64,000 nt of DNA, taken from NCBI GenBank assembly GCA_009777615.1, contig WRLM01000001.1, positions 248,001-312,000 on the forward strand. The letters run 5' to 3'. The notes under the pieces are model-generated. The model had not been told where the DNA came from and did not search any database. It worked only from the letters and a program-made list of their open reading frames with translations. Of the stretch, positions 33,624 through 42,581 are shown one piece after another. Position 1 is the first letter of the stretch. Each line of letters begins with the position of its first letter. The position numbers and the translations under genes were made by a program. This DNA is from Candidatus Methanoplasma cognatum. Lineage in GTDB: Archaea; Thermoplasmatota; Thermoplasmata; Methanomassiliicoccales; Methanomethylophilaceae.

Positions 33624-35144
33624 ATGACAGGCCCCGTAATTTGGGACGATAAAAAGAAGGCCACATCCAACAGGGTGACCATTGACCCCATAACACGTCT
33701 CGAGGGTCACGGAAAGATAGAGATCTTCCTGGACGATTCCGGTAACGTGAGCAACGCATACTGGCAGGTCCCGGAGGTCAGAGGATTCGAAAGGTTCTGC
33801 GTCGGAAGGAAGGTAGTGGAGCTCAATCAGATAACGGCAAGGCTCTGCGGCGTCTGCCCGGGAGCACACCACCTGGCCTCAACGAAAGCGATAGACGGCT
33901 GCTACAACACGAAACCTACGGAGTCGGCATTCCGCATAAGGGATCTGTTCTACCATGCGCACTTTGTGCACAGCCATATAGCGCACTTCTATGCTCTGGC
34001 TGGTCCGGACTTCGTCTGCGGACCGGCAGCGCCGGCCGCCGAGAGGAACGTTCTGGGCGTAGTGGCGCGCGTCGGACTGGAATTGGGATCGGCCGTGCTG
34101 AAAGCCCGCGCCGAGGCGCAGAAGATCCAAGGTATAATCGGAGGAAAGCCCACTCACCCCGTGATGGGTGTTCCGGGCGGAGTGAGCAAGGCCATAAGCA
34201 AAGAGGAGGCCAAGGAGATCCAGGGATACGCCGACAACCTCGTAGCGTTCGCGGAAACGTCGCTGGGAGTGTTCAAGAGCGTAGTTCTTGAGAACAAGGA
34301 TTACCTGGACATAATCAAGAACCCGGACCTGTATTACAGCGAGTTATACAGCATGGGACTGGTCAACTCCAAGAACCAGCTCGAATTCCATGACGGACAG
34401 GTGAGGGTCGTCGACCCGAACGGTAAAGAGACGGACAAGTACGACCCGTACGACTACCTCGACCATATCGGAGAGGCGGTGGAACCCTGGTCATACGAGA
34501 AGTTCCCGTACCTCAGGAATCCCGGATACAAGGGACTGGTGGACGGAGTGGGAAGCGGAATGTACCGCGCAACCCCCCTCGGAAGGCTGAATGTCTCCGA
34601 CAGCATCTCCACCCCGAAGGCGCAGGCCGCGTTCGAGGAGTTCAGGGCGATATTCAAGAGCCTCGGCGTGGAGGGACCGGTACACTTCAACCTGGCGACC
34701 CACTGGGCAAGGATCATCGAGATGATCTACGCTGCCGAGAAGGTCCACCAGAATGCGTACGACCCGGACATCACCGACCCGAACATAAAGCAGAAGGACA
34801 TCGTCCCCGGAGGACGCGGAGTGGGATGTGTGGAGGCGCCGAGAGGAACGCTCACCCACGAGTACCACAGCGATGAGAACGGCATAGTCACAGCATGCAA
34901 CCTTGTTGTCGGAACGACCAACAACAACGGCCCCATGAACATCGACACCGTGAAGATCGCTAAAGCGCTGATCAAGGACCACATGATCTCCCCAGGTCTG
35001 CTGAACATGATCGAGATGGCGTTCAGGGTATATGATCCGTGCAACTCCTGCGCGACCCACAGCCTTCCGGGCCAGATGCCCATCAAGGCGGTCATCAGGA
35101 ACGCCGACGGCTCTGTGTACGATACCGTGACAAAGAACCTTTAA
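33624..35144 (+). CDS. mvhA: F420-non-reducing [NiFe] hydrogenase large subunit MvhA
   Basis: 506 residues, group 3c type. LEGHGKIEIF near residue 27, the N-terminal nickel ligand motif RLCGVCPGAHH at about 72-82 and the C-terminal DPCNSCATH near 471-479 are all present, so the active site is complete. About 27 residues follow the last histidine; the family is normally cleaved there by a maturation peptidase. It oxidises H2 for heterodisulfide and ferredoxin reduction. GGAGGT precedes the start, overlapping the end of mvhG. A hairpin terminator follows the stop. Confidence 0.95.
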   Translation: MTGPVIWDDKKKATSNRVTIDPITRLEGHGKIEIFLDDSGNVSNAYWQVPEVRGFERFCVGRKVVELNQITARLCGVCPGAHHLASTKAIDGCYNTKPTESAFRIRDLFYHAHFVHSHIAHFYALAGPDFVCGPAAPAAERNVLGVVARVGLELGSAVLKARAEAQKIQGIIGGKPTHPVMGVPGGVSKAISKEEAKEIQGYADNLVAFAETSLGVFKSVVLENKDYLDIIKNPDLYYSELYSMGLVNSKNQLEFHDGQVRVVDPNGKETDKYDPYDYLDHIGEAVEPWSYEKFPYLRNPGYKGLVDGVGSGMYRATPLGRLNVSDSISTPKAQAAFEEFRAIFKSLGVEGPVHFNLATHWARIIEMIYAAEKVHQNAYDPDITDPNIKQKDIVPGGRGVGCVEAPRGTLTHEYHSDENGIVTACNLVVGTTNNNGPMNIDTVKIAKALIKDHMISPGLLNMIEMAFRVYDPCNSCATHSLPGQMPIKAVIRNADGSVYDTVTKNL

Positions 35145-35154
35145 AAACAAACAT

Positions 35155-35178
35155 GAGGGGGAGACCCCTCTTTATTCA
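35155..35178 (+). terminator. Terminator of the hdrA-mvhDGA operon
   Basis: GAGGGG and CCCCTC pair around a GAGA loop (35155-35170), followed by a T-rich stretch, starting eleven bases after the mvhA stop codon. Confidence 0.6.
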
Positions 35179-35490
35179 ATTTTTTAAATTTCATCCCGCT
35201 GAGTGTTTTATTGATCGATCTGTACTTCTCCGTGCCTCAATGCCGAAGCCGTCTCGGACGATATCGTTTGCGCATATCTTCCGCACTTAGTTCGTTTATG
35301 TCTGCCGTATGCATTTGATACTGGATGTATGGCATTTAGTATTTTTTACAATAATTTTTATGGTTTTTGATAGGACTTTGTATATGTCATCAGCTTGACT
35401 TCGAATCTTTTGCAATGCCTGGCGATAAGGATGGTGTCAAAGCTGTAATTTTACGGTGGCCGCCGATTAAATTCGGAAGTTCCGAATTTA
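35171..35490. other. Intergenic region ending in a perfect 23-base palindrome
   Basis: No gene is visible in about 315 bases between the converging mvhA and phosphoesterase genes. At 35468-35490 two 11-base arms, TAAATTCGGAA and TTCCGAATTTA, flank a single G; the right arm includes the phosphoesterase stop codon. It may be a hairpin ending the minus-strand transcript, although no T-run follows, or a protein-binding site. The rest is A/T-rich and featureless to me. Confidence 0.45.
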
Positions 35491-36285
35491 GTCATATTCA
35501 GGCGTTTTTACTCTTATCCTCCGGCCCCATCCCCGGCGTTCGCTTCCTGCCACCATGAGACCGGAAAGCCTCCCGAGGTCCAGCCCATCGAGGAGATGCA
35601 CCGTGGCATTCTCCAGATCGAGGAGATCTCCACCCATTATCGGGCCGAGGAGCGGCTCTCCTCTTATGTTCACGGGGGATCCCCCCAGCATCCTGTTGAA
35701 TGCGGGCACGATGATGAAGTTCTTGGGAAGCGACCCGTACCTTTCCGAAGGGGCGTCTCTGAACCTCCCCCTGACCCAGCACGGCTCGTTCGTCTGTTTC
35801 CCGACGCCGTCCCTGAACATCACCGCAGGATGATCGTGGGCCATCACCAGCGTCTCAGACGTCATCACCTCTTCAGAGGGCCACGTATGCCCGTGCACAA
35901 ACCCAGTGTCTTCGATCTTCACGCCGGATGCCGGCCGGATCCTGACATGGCCGGGAAGGAACTCCTCTATGTTCGTGTCATGGTTGCCTCTCACAACTTC
36001 AACGGAATCAAAGCGTTCAAGCAGCCTTTCGAAGAACACAGGTATCTCCCGGTACTCTTGTTTTGTGGACCCGGGTACCGAGTCCTTTACGTCTCCGAGG
36101 ACCATCAGCCTGCCGGCGGAATCGTCGGCGGCTTTGATGATGGAATCGAACATGTCATCCGTGCGCGACGTAAGATGGAAACCCTTCGATCTCAAATGTG
36201 ATTCAATCCCTATGTGGAGGTCCCCTATCACAAGGTACTCGTCCGCTCTGAGAGCGGGTATGCCGTGGACGGGCTGGAGGTCCAT
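35488..36285 (-). CDS. Metallophosphoesterase
   Basis: 265 residues with the calcineurin-like motifs in order: VIGDLHIG near 19, VLGDVKD near 63, RGNHD near 99, GHTW near 130 and AHDHP near 150, which bind two metal ions. The pattern resembles the archaeal branch related to SbcD-like and ligase-associated phosphoesterases. Substrate unknown; nucleotides or nucleic acids are likely. It lies four bases downstream of nnr and belongs to the srp19-nnr operon. Confidence 0.85.
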   Translation of the reverse strand: MDLQPVHGIPALRADEYLVIGDLHIGIESHLRSKGFHLTSRTDDMFDSIIKAADDSAGRLMVLGDVKDSVPGSTKQEYREIPVFFERLLERFDSVEVVRGNHDTNIEEFLPGHVRIRPASGVKIEDTGFVHGHTWPSEEVMTSETLVMAHDHPAVMFRDGVGKQTNEPCWVRGRFRDAPSERYGSLPKNFIIVPAFNRMLGGSPVNIRGEPLLGPIMGGDLLDLENATVHLLDGLDLGRLSGLMVAGSERRGWGRRIRVKTPEYD

Positions 36286-36289
36286 ATCG

Positions 36290-37687
36290 TCACCTCAGGT
36301 ATTCTTTGAGCACTTTCGGTATCGTTTCTATGACATCCGTTGCGGTCATCCCGTAAGACCTTTCCTCGAACGCATGCTCCCCCGCTCTCCCTGAAATGAA
36401 GGCGCCCAGCGCCGCGGCGTCGAAGCATGTCATGCCTTTTGACAGAAGTCCTGCGACGATGCCGGCCAAGACATCTCCGGTGCCCGCGCCGGTCATGCCG
36501 GGGCTGCCCGTGATGTTGCGCCTGATCCTTTCTCCGTCAGAGATCAGGTCCGTCTTCCCCTTGAGCAGAATGACGGAGTCCATCTTCTCTGCCAGCATCC
36601 CGATGGAATCGTCCGCTTTGTGCGGATCCCCGCCGAGTTTCTCGAATTCCCTGATGTGGGGGGTAAGGATGGTCCTCCCGTTAGACACAAAATCCTTTCC
36701 GAGCGCGGTAAGTCCGTCCGCATCTATGACAGCGGGAACACCGCATTTTCTGACGAATTCTCTCACGGCGTCGGCCGTATCGCCCGAAACGCCCAGACCG
36801 GGTCCGATAAGCACGGCTTCATGCTTTAGAGACAGATCCAAAAGATGTTCAAGATGTTCCCTTCTCAGCGAGTCGCCCGAAAGCTCCGAGATCATAAGCA
36901 CCGGGGAGAATGAAGCGATGACGGATGAACAATTCTTTGGGACAGCCAGCCTGACGATGTCCGTTCCGACCCTCATGGCGGCGAGCGCGGACATGGCTGG
37001 TGCGCCGTAATACGGTCCGCCGCCTATTATCAGCAGTCTCCCGTTGGAGCCCTTATGGCTGTCGTCCTTAGGTATGGGGTACCTAAGCATGTCGCCCGGA
37101 CCTACGTTGTCGTACGCTTCTTTCGGAATACCGATGTCCTTCACGATGATCTCTCCCGAGTTCTCAGGGTTCATCCCCTCTTTGACGTCATGGAATGTTA
37201 TTGTCATGTCAGGCCTCAGGGGCAAAGAGGTCCCCAGGCCGGAAGGCACATCCACAGACACCACGTTTCCCTTGAAAGCGTTAGCAGTTTTAATAAATAC
37301 GTCATAAGGAGACCTGACCTCTCCGGACATCCCCGTGCCCAGCGCACAGTCGATGATAACGTCACATCCCTTCTCATCGAACTTGGAAAAATCCTTTATC
37401 TGGCACATCAGTTCTGAGAGCATCCCTTTGATAAAGTCGGATCGTATCGTCCCCCTTGGTCTGAGAAGATAGACAGAAACATCTTCAGGACCCATCACCT
37501 TGGCGGCCGCTATCCCGTCGCCTCCGTTGTTGCCGCCGCCGCACACGAAAGCTATCCTTTTTCCCGGGAACCTTTCCGACAGCACGGAGGCGACCGCCTT
37601 GCCGGCGTTCGTCATCAGGACGGGCACGCCGATCCCCATGGCCTCGGAATTGGCGTCTATGACCGAAGAATCAAGGGAAGTGATCAT
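36290..37687 (-). CDS. nnr: Bifunctional NAD(P)H-hydrate repair enzyme
   Basis: 465 residues, a natural fusion. The N-terminal YjeF_N epimerase (about 1-205; CGGGNNGGDGIAAA binds the hydrate and ribose) converts R to S hydrates. The C-terminal YjeF_C dehydratase (about 220-465; GGGPYYGAPAMSALAA and TGAGTGDVLAGI) dehydrates them with ADP or ATP. Together they restore damaged NADH and NADPH in the cytosol. Its start overlaps the srp19 stop by four bases. Confidence 0.93.
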   Translation of the reverse strand: MITSLDSSVIDANSEAMGIGVPVLMTNAGKAVASVLSERFPGKRIAFVCGGGNNGGDGIAAAKVMGPEDVSVYLLRPRGTIRSDFIKGMLSELMCQIKDFSKFDEKGCDVIIDCALGTGMSGEVRSPYDVFIKTANAFKGNVVSVDVPSGLGTSLPLRPDMTITFHDVKEGMNPENSGEIIVKDIGIPKEAYDNVGPGDMLRYPIPKDDSHKGSNGRLLIIGGGPYYGAPAMSALAAMRVGTDIVRLAVPKNCSSVIASFSPVLMISELSGDSLRREHLEHLLDLSLKHEAVLIGPGLGVSGDTADAVREFVRKCGVPAVIDADGLTALGKDFVSNGRTILTPHIREFEKLGGDPHKADDSIGMLAEKMDSVILLKGKTDLISDGERIRRNITGSPGMTGAGTGDVLAGIVAGLLSKGMTCFDAAALGAFISGRAGEHAFEERSYGMTATDVIETIPKVLKEYLR

Positions 37688-37980
37688 TTCTTCTGGTTTT
37701 TGATCAGGATCTCTGCGATCTTCGGCAAGAGCTTGGTCTTAGGGATCTTGCCTCTTTCGACCTTTACGCAGCCGCGTTTGGCGGCCCAGTTAGAAGGATA
37801 TGCCATGTTCTCGTATATTTCGTATTCAAGATCCAATATCAGCGCGCCTTTCGCTATTATATCTATGCTGGGGTCTTTCACGCAGAGGTTCTTCGGGAGT
37901 CTTCTGCCCATCGCTCTGGTCCTGCTGACGTCGAAATATTCGGGCCATATCGTGATGGCGGTATCCTTGTCATATGCCAT
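37684..37980 (-). CDS. srp19: Signal recognition particle 19 kDa protein
   Basis: 98 residues matching archaeal SRP19: IWPEYFDVSRTRAMGRRLP near the start and WAAKRGCVKVERGKIPKTKLL near the end. It binds the tips of SRP RNA helices 6 and 8 and primes binding of SRP54, for cotranslational targeting to the membrane. First gene of the srp19-nnr-phosphoesterase operon. Confidence 0.93.
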   Translation of the reverse strand: MAYDKDTAITIWPEYFDVSRTRAMGRRLPKNLCVKDPSIDIIAKGALILDLEYEIYENMAYPSNWAAKRGCVKVERGKIPKTKLLPKIAEILIKNQKK

Positions 37981-38045
37981 GTTATCACGGGATTAATGGA
38001 GAAATGGGTTAAAGAGGTTGCTGGAGAAAAGATGCGGCGAACGCA

Positions 38046-38429
38046 TCAGCTCTCTATGAGGACCGCGTTGACGGCGCCGTCCTGCCCCGGTCTCGAAGTG
38101 ACGATCGCGTCCCCCATCTCGGTCTTGATCCTGGCGCCTTTGTTAACGATGTTACGCTGAACGTAGTTGGGGTCTGCAGGGTTGACCGCAACGCTGATGA
38201 TCTTCGCTTTCTGGATCGTGTTGGTCTTCTTGTCTACGACATTGGCGTATTCCGCAAGGAGCATGCATGTCTTGATCCTCGCTCCGCGCCTGCGGTAATG
38301 CTTAAGGGATTGTTTGCCCACCTTCGTGAACTGCTTCTCCCTGCTGATCTCGAATTTCCTTTTACCCCTGCTGAGGACGAGCCTTCCGCCCGAGGGCTTC
38401 TTCTTTGATTTTCCCTGCCAAAGAGCCAT
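38046..38429 (-). CDS. rps8e: Ribosomal protein S8e
   Basis: 127 residues, very basic; MALWQGKSKKKPSGGRLVLSR and IVNKGARIKTEMGDAIVTSRPGQDG-type segments are those of archaeal S8e. Small-subunit ribosomal protein. Divergent from the membrane protein gene at 38489, with which it shares a 59-base promoter region. Confidence 0.95.
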   Translation of the reverse strand: MALWQGKSKKKPSGGRLVLSRGKRKFEISREKQFTKVGKQSLKHYRRRGARIKTCMLLAEYANVVDKKTNTIQKAKIISVAVNPADPNYVQRNIVNKGARIKTEMGDAIVTSRPGQDGAVNAVLIES

Positions 38430-38457
38430 TGTTATCGGCTTGCCAATTACGGTTCCG

Positions 38458-38465
38458 TATATAAA
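38458..38465 (+). promoter_or_regulatory. TATA box for the membrane protein at 38489
   Basis: TATATAAA is centred about 27 bases before TTG 38489, pointing to a leaderless transcript and supporting that unusual start. Confidence 0.5.
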
Positions 38466-38488
38466 CCTTTTTTTCAGTTATCCTGACT

Positions 38489-39253
38489 TTGTCAAAATCA
38501 AGGGACTCCGTGAACAGTGATGATGGGACCGAGGGAATCAAAGACGAAGAATGTTTAATCATTATATTGGAGAACGGTGCTATAAGCCAACTTCTTTTAA
38601 GTGCGCATCTGATGAGGGACCTCATGTCCGGAAAGAGCGACGAGAGGACAGATCGACTTTTTAAGGTGATCAGAAAGAGAAAGAGAAAGGTCGGCAAGCT
38701 GATGAACTCTGTGGACCGCGCCTTGTACATGGGGGTATCTTTAGCCTTTGCGGCGGTCCTTGCGTTCATATTCGATATGAACCTTCGGAAACTCTTCGAT
38801 GCGGGCGGCGACCTTACCGGAGCCATGGACGGCATGTTCGCTCTTCTGATACCGCTTGTCTTTGCGATAATCGGGGTGTATCTCATCATTCTCGTCCTGC
38901 ACCCTCACTTTAAGAAAAGGGCTATTCCGGACTCCATCAAGAGGATCGGACAGGACATAGATGCGGGGAACATGACCAGAGAGAAACTCGAAGAGTACGT
39001 TTCCGGCCTGAGAGCGGATGATGAAGAGGTCAGGGAATATATCAACACATTCGGCGTGAAGGCCGACATAGCGATGACGCTGGCAATTTCGCTGGTCGCG
39101 TTCTTTCTCGGGGCGTACGGCTACATAAGATCGTTCACGATAGGGTACGAGAGCGACCCCAACATCCTGCCGGTGTCCCTGTGCTTCATGTTCATCATAT
39201 TCGCGATAGTTTACACCATACTGAAAACGATGAAGGTCATATGGGACGTCTGA
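38489..39253 (+). CDS. Uncharacterised four-helix membrane protein
   Basis: Up to 254 residues. After a hydrophilic N-terminal 70 residues come four hydrophobic segments in two pairs, near 78-95 with 112-135 and near 186-205 with 222-247, separated by a charged cytosolic stretch rich in Glu and Lys (about 140-180). No family is recognised. The start is either TTG 38489, supported by the TATA box spacing, or GTG 38510; there is no clear ribosome-binding site for either. Confidence 0.65.
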   Translation: MSKSRDSVNSDDGTEGIKDEECLIIILENGAISQLLLSAHLMRDLMSGKSDERTDRLFKVIRKRKRKVGKLMNSVDRALYMGVSLAFAAVLAFIFDMNLRKLFDAGGDLTGAMDGMFALLIPLVFAIIGVYLIILVLHPHFKKRAIPDSIKRIGQDIDAGNMTREKLEEYVSGLRADDEEVREYINTFGVKADIAMTLAISLVAFFLGAYGYIRSFTIGYESDPNILPVSLCFMFIIFAIVYTILKTMKVIWDV

Positions 39254-39289
39254 TAGAAATAAAAGTAAGAAGTTTCAAGGAGTTTGTGT

Positions 39290-39688
39290 TCACTTTCCTT
39301 TCTTTTTATCCTTCAAGTATGAGAACGCGCCGAGTATGGCGACTATTATCACCGGTATTATCCATCCCAGATAGAAGGACTCGTCTACAAAGTAGCCGAG
39401 CAGGACGTAAGCAAGGATCAGTCCGGCCACTCCGATGATGCCGTATTTCCTTAAGATCGCGCCGCCGCCAAGGAGCAGCATGAACAATATCAGTATGACG
39501 AACATCACGATAGCGCCTATTGCCCCGGACGTCAGCCCCATGAGTGACGTATCGCCAATGAAATCTTCCACGATCGGCTGTATGAGCCAGCTTACTACTA
39601 TCGGCACTATCACGACCAGCAGGATGGTCATTACTATCCCGCCCACCAATGATGAACCTATACTCTTTTTTTCTGTTTTCTCTGTCAT
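39290..39688 (-). CDS. Small multi-pass membrane protein
   Basis: About 132 residues with four hydrophobic segments at about 12-33, 50-72, 78-97 and 103-122, and short Lys-rich ends. No family is recognised. ATG 39688 is preferred to ATG 39694, because GAGGA stands six bases before the former and touches the latter. Convergent to the preceding membrane protein gene with a 36-base gap. Confidence 0.65.
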   Translation of the reverse strand: MTEKTEKKSIGSSLVGGIVMTILLVVIVPIVVSWLIQPIVEDFIGDTSLMGLTSGAIGAIVMFVILILFMLLLGGGAILRKYGIIGVAGLILAYVLLGYFVDESFYLGWIIPVIIVAILGAFSYLKDKKKGK

Positions 39689-39694
39689 AATCAT

Positions 39695-40013
39695 TCCTCA
39701 GTATTCTTTTTCCTGATTTATCCCATCCTTTTTATGATAGGTGCAATTTTGAACTTGGTTTCCGGTCATCTCCTCTGCCCTCAGCATGGTCTCCTTTGTT
39801 TTCCTATTCATGTGTTTCCGGATTGCCCCGCCTTTACCTGCCTCTACTATGGCGTGATATGCTTATCTTTGCCACTTTTGCAGCGGATGCGGGCTTCGAT
39901 GCCGCATAACGGATTACAATCTGAGTATTTATTAAAATGCCGTTCATACAGGGAGCGGCGATGCTGGGACAAATCCCCGTATGCGGCTGATCGCCGGGCG
40001 CAAACACTCGATC
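39695..40013. other. Intergenic region without recognisable gene
   Basis: About 320 bases between two minus-strand genes. An open frame on the plus strand (39734-40030) lacks a ribosome site and resembles no protein. A TATTTATTAAA box near 39926 on the plus strand has no obvious gene behind it. A small TGCGG/CCGCA hairpin occurs near 39888-39906. Nothing firm can be assigned. Confidence 0.4.
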
Positions 40014-40655
40014 TCAGGGCGACACTCTGAACAGTCTCGCCGTGACCGCACCTTCGTCCATCTCTATCAGAGCGTACATGCCGTCCTTCGCCGGCCCCGG
40101 GTTCACGAACGTCGTTCCCTCCGCGTATTTGATGCCGAAATCCTCATGGATGTGGCCGCTCAGAACAAGGATGGGCCTGAACTCCTTCACTATTTTCAGG
40201 ACGGAGGTGCTGCCGACGTTCAGCCCCGAAGGGATCATATCGTTGATACCGAAAGGCGGGGCATGGACCATCAGGATCATTCCCTCTTCGGATATGGGCC
40301 TGAGCATGTTGTAGATGACCTCCTCTCCCAGTTCAAAGGGCGTGTTGAAGATCGTGGGGTTAGACCCCCCCAACCCCGCAAGATGGAACCCGTTGAGCCT
40401 GGCGGTCTTTCCGTGCATGTCCGTCGCAAAATTTGATACGGTCTCCGGAAGATCGAGGGGATCGCAGTTACCGGGTATCGCATAGACGTCCCTTCCGATA
40501 GGGCCGAGGATCCTCTCGGCTACCTCATTCGGGCCGAAGTCGGTTATATCGCCCAGCGCCAGTACGCAGTCGACGTCCTCCTCTTCGGCCGCGGCGTTGA
40601 CCCAGTCTGTTACGGCCGTGTTGCCGTGTATGTCAGAAATGACAAGGAATTTCAT
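40014..40655 (-). CDS. YfcE/MJ0936-type metallophosphoesterase
   Basis: 213 residues from ATG 40655. The motifs FLVISDIHGN at the start, LALGDITDFG near 33, AIPGNCDP near 58 with a Cys in place of the usual His, HAPPFG near 118 and LSGHIHED near 157 mark the small phosphodiesterase family. It probably hydrolyses cyclic or nucleotide phosphodiesters with two metal ions. It stands alone; a TATA-like run lies just upstream. Confidence 0.85.
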   Translation of the reverse strand: MKFLVISDIHGNTAVTDWVNAAAEEEDVDCVLALGDITDFGPNEVAERILGPIGRDVYAIPGNCDPLDLPETVSNFATDMHGKTARLNGFHLAGLGGSNPTIFNTPFELGEEVIYNMLRPISEEGMILMVHAPPFGINDMIPSGLNVGSTSVLKIVKEFRPILVLSGHIHEDFGIKYAEGTTFVNPGPAKDGMYALIEMDEGAVTARLFRVSP

Positions 40656-40737
40656 CACTATTCTAATGTTATAAAGGATACATTAATGTTTCATTGACAG
40701 GGCCGTGATGCCGCAGATATCCTCTTTCAAATTTCCG

Positions 40738-41352
40738 TCAGTCTGTTTTCTTATAGACGAAACAATACGCATCTCCGTTAAGGAAGGGCACCGCATCCAC
40801 CTCAAATCCCGCGTTCACGCCCGCATCGGTCAATTGTTCCTTTGTATATTTTCTGTATCCGAACTGTGTGTGAGAAAAACGCGCTAATGCCTCGTTTGAA
40901 TAGAGAGTATTTACAAAGATCCCCTTTGGCTCCAGTATGCGTCCGATCTCAACCATTGTATTTTCGAGGTCTTCCCAAAAATACACAGTGTTGACGGTAT
41001 ACGCTTTGCTGAACGAACCGTCCGCAAAAGACACGGAGTTCATGTTCTGACAGGAAAGCGACATTTTTCCGTCTTTCATGAATCTGCGGTTGCGCCGGGA
41101 AGCCGCGCGTATCGCGCTTGCGGAGATATCGATGCCGGCGGACGCGCACTCATACCGCCTTGCCAGCACGTTAAGCATATAACCGTTCCCGCATCCCATG
41201 TCTAAAATACGGTCGGAATCGGACGGAGACAGCATACGGATGGTCTCCTCATACATGGGACGGTTCTGACGGTTCATGATAAAGCTGACCGCTCTGCCGC
41301 CGAAACCGGTCGGGTTGCTGAACTGTCTCGCGATATAGCCGTTCAAGCTCAT
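40738..41352 (-). CDS. Class I SAM-dependent methyltransferase
   Basis: 204 residues. VLDMGCGNGYMLNVLA-like ILDMGCGNGYML near residue 48 is the SAM-binding motif I, followed by GIDIS as the acidic loop and SFADGSFSKAYTVNTVYFW as motif IV/post-motif region. The overall plan resembles UbiE/menaquinone-type or small-molecule methyltransferases. The substrate cannot be told. Single gene between a phosphoesterase and the DUF1638 gene. Confidence 0.8.
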   Translation of the reverse strand: MSLNGYIARQFSNPTGFGGRAVSFIMNRQNRPMYEETIRMLSPSDSDRILDMGCGNGYMLNVLARRYECASAGIDISASAIRAASRRNRRFMKDGKMSLSCQNMNSVSFADGSFSKAYTVNTVYFWEDLENTMVEIGRILEPKGIFVNTLYSNEALARFSHTQFGYRKYTKEQLTDAGVNAGFEVDAVPFLNGDAYCFVYKKTD

Positions 41353-41416
41353 GGGACGCCTCGGCGTTGTTATTTCTTCACCGGCAGATAAGCATGCCCC
41401 TTATGAAAACAGGCCC

Positions 41417-42226
41417 TTATCCCAGAGCATTCTTCGCGTCTCTGTAGATCCTCTCGGTCGGATATATGCGTACGGTCCCAGGCGCGACCGTTATGAACTC
41501 GAGTCCCGTTGTCTCCGAGAGGCGCTTGCACCCTCTGTCAAGTTCCTCGCCCTGGATTCCTATGCCGGTGTCGATCTTCACAGCATTTTTGTAACCGTAG
41601 AATTCGAAGACGCCCTTGAGGTCGTGGATGTCCATGATCTCAAAACCCTTTGTGATGTCCAGCTCGCCGGAGAATTCGCTCCAGTTCTCGGCTATCGCAG
41701 GGGTGACGAACAGCATTCCCGTATGTTTTCTGACGAGATCGCAGTATCTGGAATGCCCCCCGACGGCGACGCCGATGCAGTCGTCGCAGACATCCTCCTT
41801 CTCGTCGCGGAAGACGAAGACAGGGACGCTGAGGGTCTCGGAGGCCCATTTGGAAACATCCCAGCCTCCGTTGCCGCACATCCCGTAATATAGGGCGATC
41901 GCGTCGAAACGGTTCTGATAAAATCTCAGTTGGTCCTCTATGGTCTGGCGGAGGACCTTCGGCTCCGCGTGGAGACCGAGCTTATTCATGAATATGACTA
42001 TATTGAAGCCGTTGTCGCGGTCGATCCCGTCGTAGCCGTTGTTGAAGTCCCACTCGTCAATGACGGAGAAAGGGATGCCTTTCCGCTCCAGTTTCTTCTT
42101 CAGGGTGCGCGCCGGCAGCGTATCGACAATGAACACGTTCTTCTCCTCTTTCTCATTGAGCAGGGCATATGTTATCTCGTCCTCGAGGATAGGACAGCCG
42201 ATGATGCCGATGGTCCCTCTGGTCAT
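41417..42226 (-). CDS. DUF1638 protein
   Basis: 269 residues of the DUF1638 family: IGIIGCPILEDEI at the start, ALYYGMCGNGG near 115, DDCIGVAVGGHSRY near 150 and TPAIAENWSEF near 178. Conserved cysteines in these motifs suggest metal or cluster binding. The family is frequent in methanogens that use methylated amines, often near corrinoid methyltransferases, but no such gene is adjacent here. A GATATAAA box (42249-42256, minus strand TTTATATC) sits about 26 bases upstream of the ATG, so the transcript is probably leaderless. Confidence 0.8.
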   Translation of the reverse strand: MTRGTIGIIGCPILEDEITYALLNEKEEKNVFIVDTLPARTLKKKLERKGIPFSVIDEWDFNNGYDGIDRDNGFNIVIFMNKLGLHAEPKVLRQTIEDQLRFYQNRFDAIALYYGMCGNGGWDVSKWASETLSVPVFVFRDEKEDVCDDCIGVAVGGHSRYCDLVRKHTGMLFVTPAIAENWSEFSGELDITKGFEIMDIHDLKGVFEFYGYKNAVKIDTGIGIQGEELDRGCKRLSETTGLEFITVAPGTVRIYPTERIYRDAKNALG

Positions 42227-42497
42227 AGGATAGAGAACGCGTTGTAGCGATATAAAGGAAGGCGAGAAGGGGGATCAGGATGCCGGCCCCTACGGACAAC
42301 GGATAGGCATTCTGTTTTGAAATGTCAAGAAAAACTTTTTTATTATAATTTAGTAATTGTTTATATAATGTTCTAATAGTCACGAACCTAATTTTTTAGA
42401 ATAATACTCCCTTTAAAGGTCAGGTTTTTACGGTTTGGGCGGCTCTCTATGACAACTACGATCTCTGAAAAATTATCTGCTGGCTTGGTTGAAGAGG

Positions 42498-42581
42498 CGT
42501 GGAGGGGGGGATTCGAACCCCCGAGTCCTTACGAACAATAGATTAGCAGTCTATCGCCTTACCAGGCTGGGCCACCTCCAC
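42498..42581 (-). tRNA. tRNA-Ser (GCU)
   Basis: Class II tRNA of 84 bases on the minus strand. Acceptor GTGGAGG pairs with CCTCCAC, discriminator is G, anticodon stem ATAGA/TCTAT encloses loop CTGCTAA with anticodon GCT. A long variable arm (TGTTCGTAAGGAC) and T arm GGGGG-TTCGAAT-CCCCC follow. CCA is not encoded. It lies upstream of and divergent from the 16S rRNA gene. Confidence 0.95.

Noticed and set aside
35064-35144. C-terminal tail of MvhA after DPCNSCATH taken as an anomaly
   Set aside because: Large subunits of [NiFe] hydrogenases are made with such a tail, which a maturation peptidase removes; this is normal.
36290-37687. Long two-domain nnr considered as an accidental fusion
   Set aside because: The epimerase-dehydratase fusion is the standard form of this enzyme in many prokaryotes.
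39734-40030. 98-codon plus-strand frame in the intergenic region
   Set aside because: No ribosome site, no recognisable domain, odd composition rich in Cys and Arg, and it runs into the convergent phosphoesterase gene.
42153-42383. Minus-strand frame with a convincing hydrophobic helix (LIPLLAFLYIATT) overlapping the DUF1638 start
   Set aside because: The DUF1638 frame is clear from 42226, and a TATA box lies inside this frame; the hydrophobic run seems to be a chance reading of promoter DNA.
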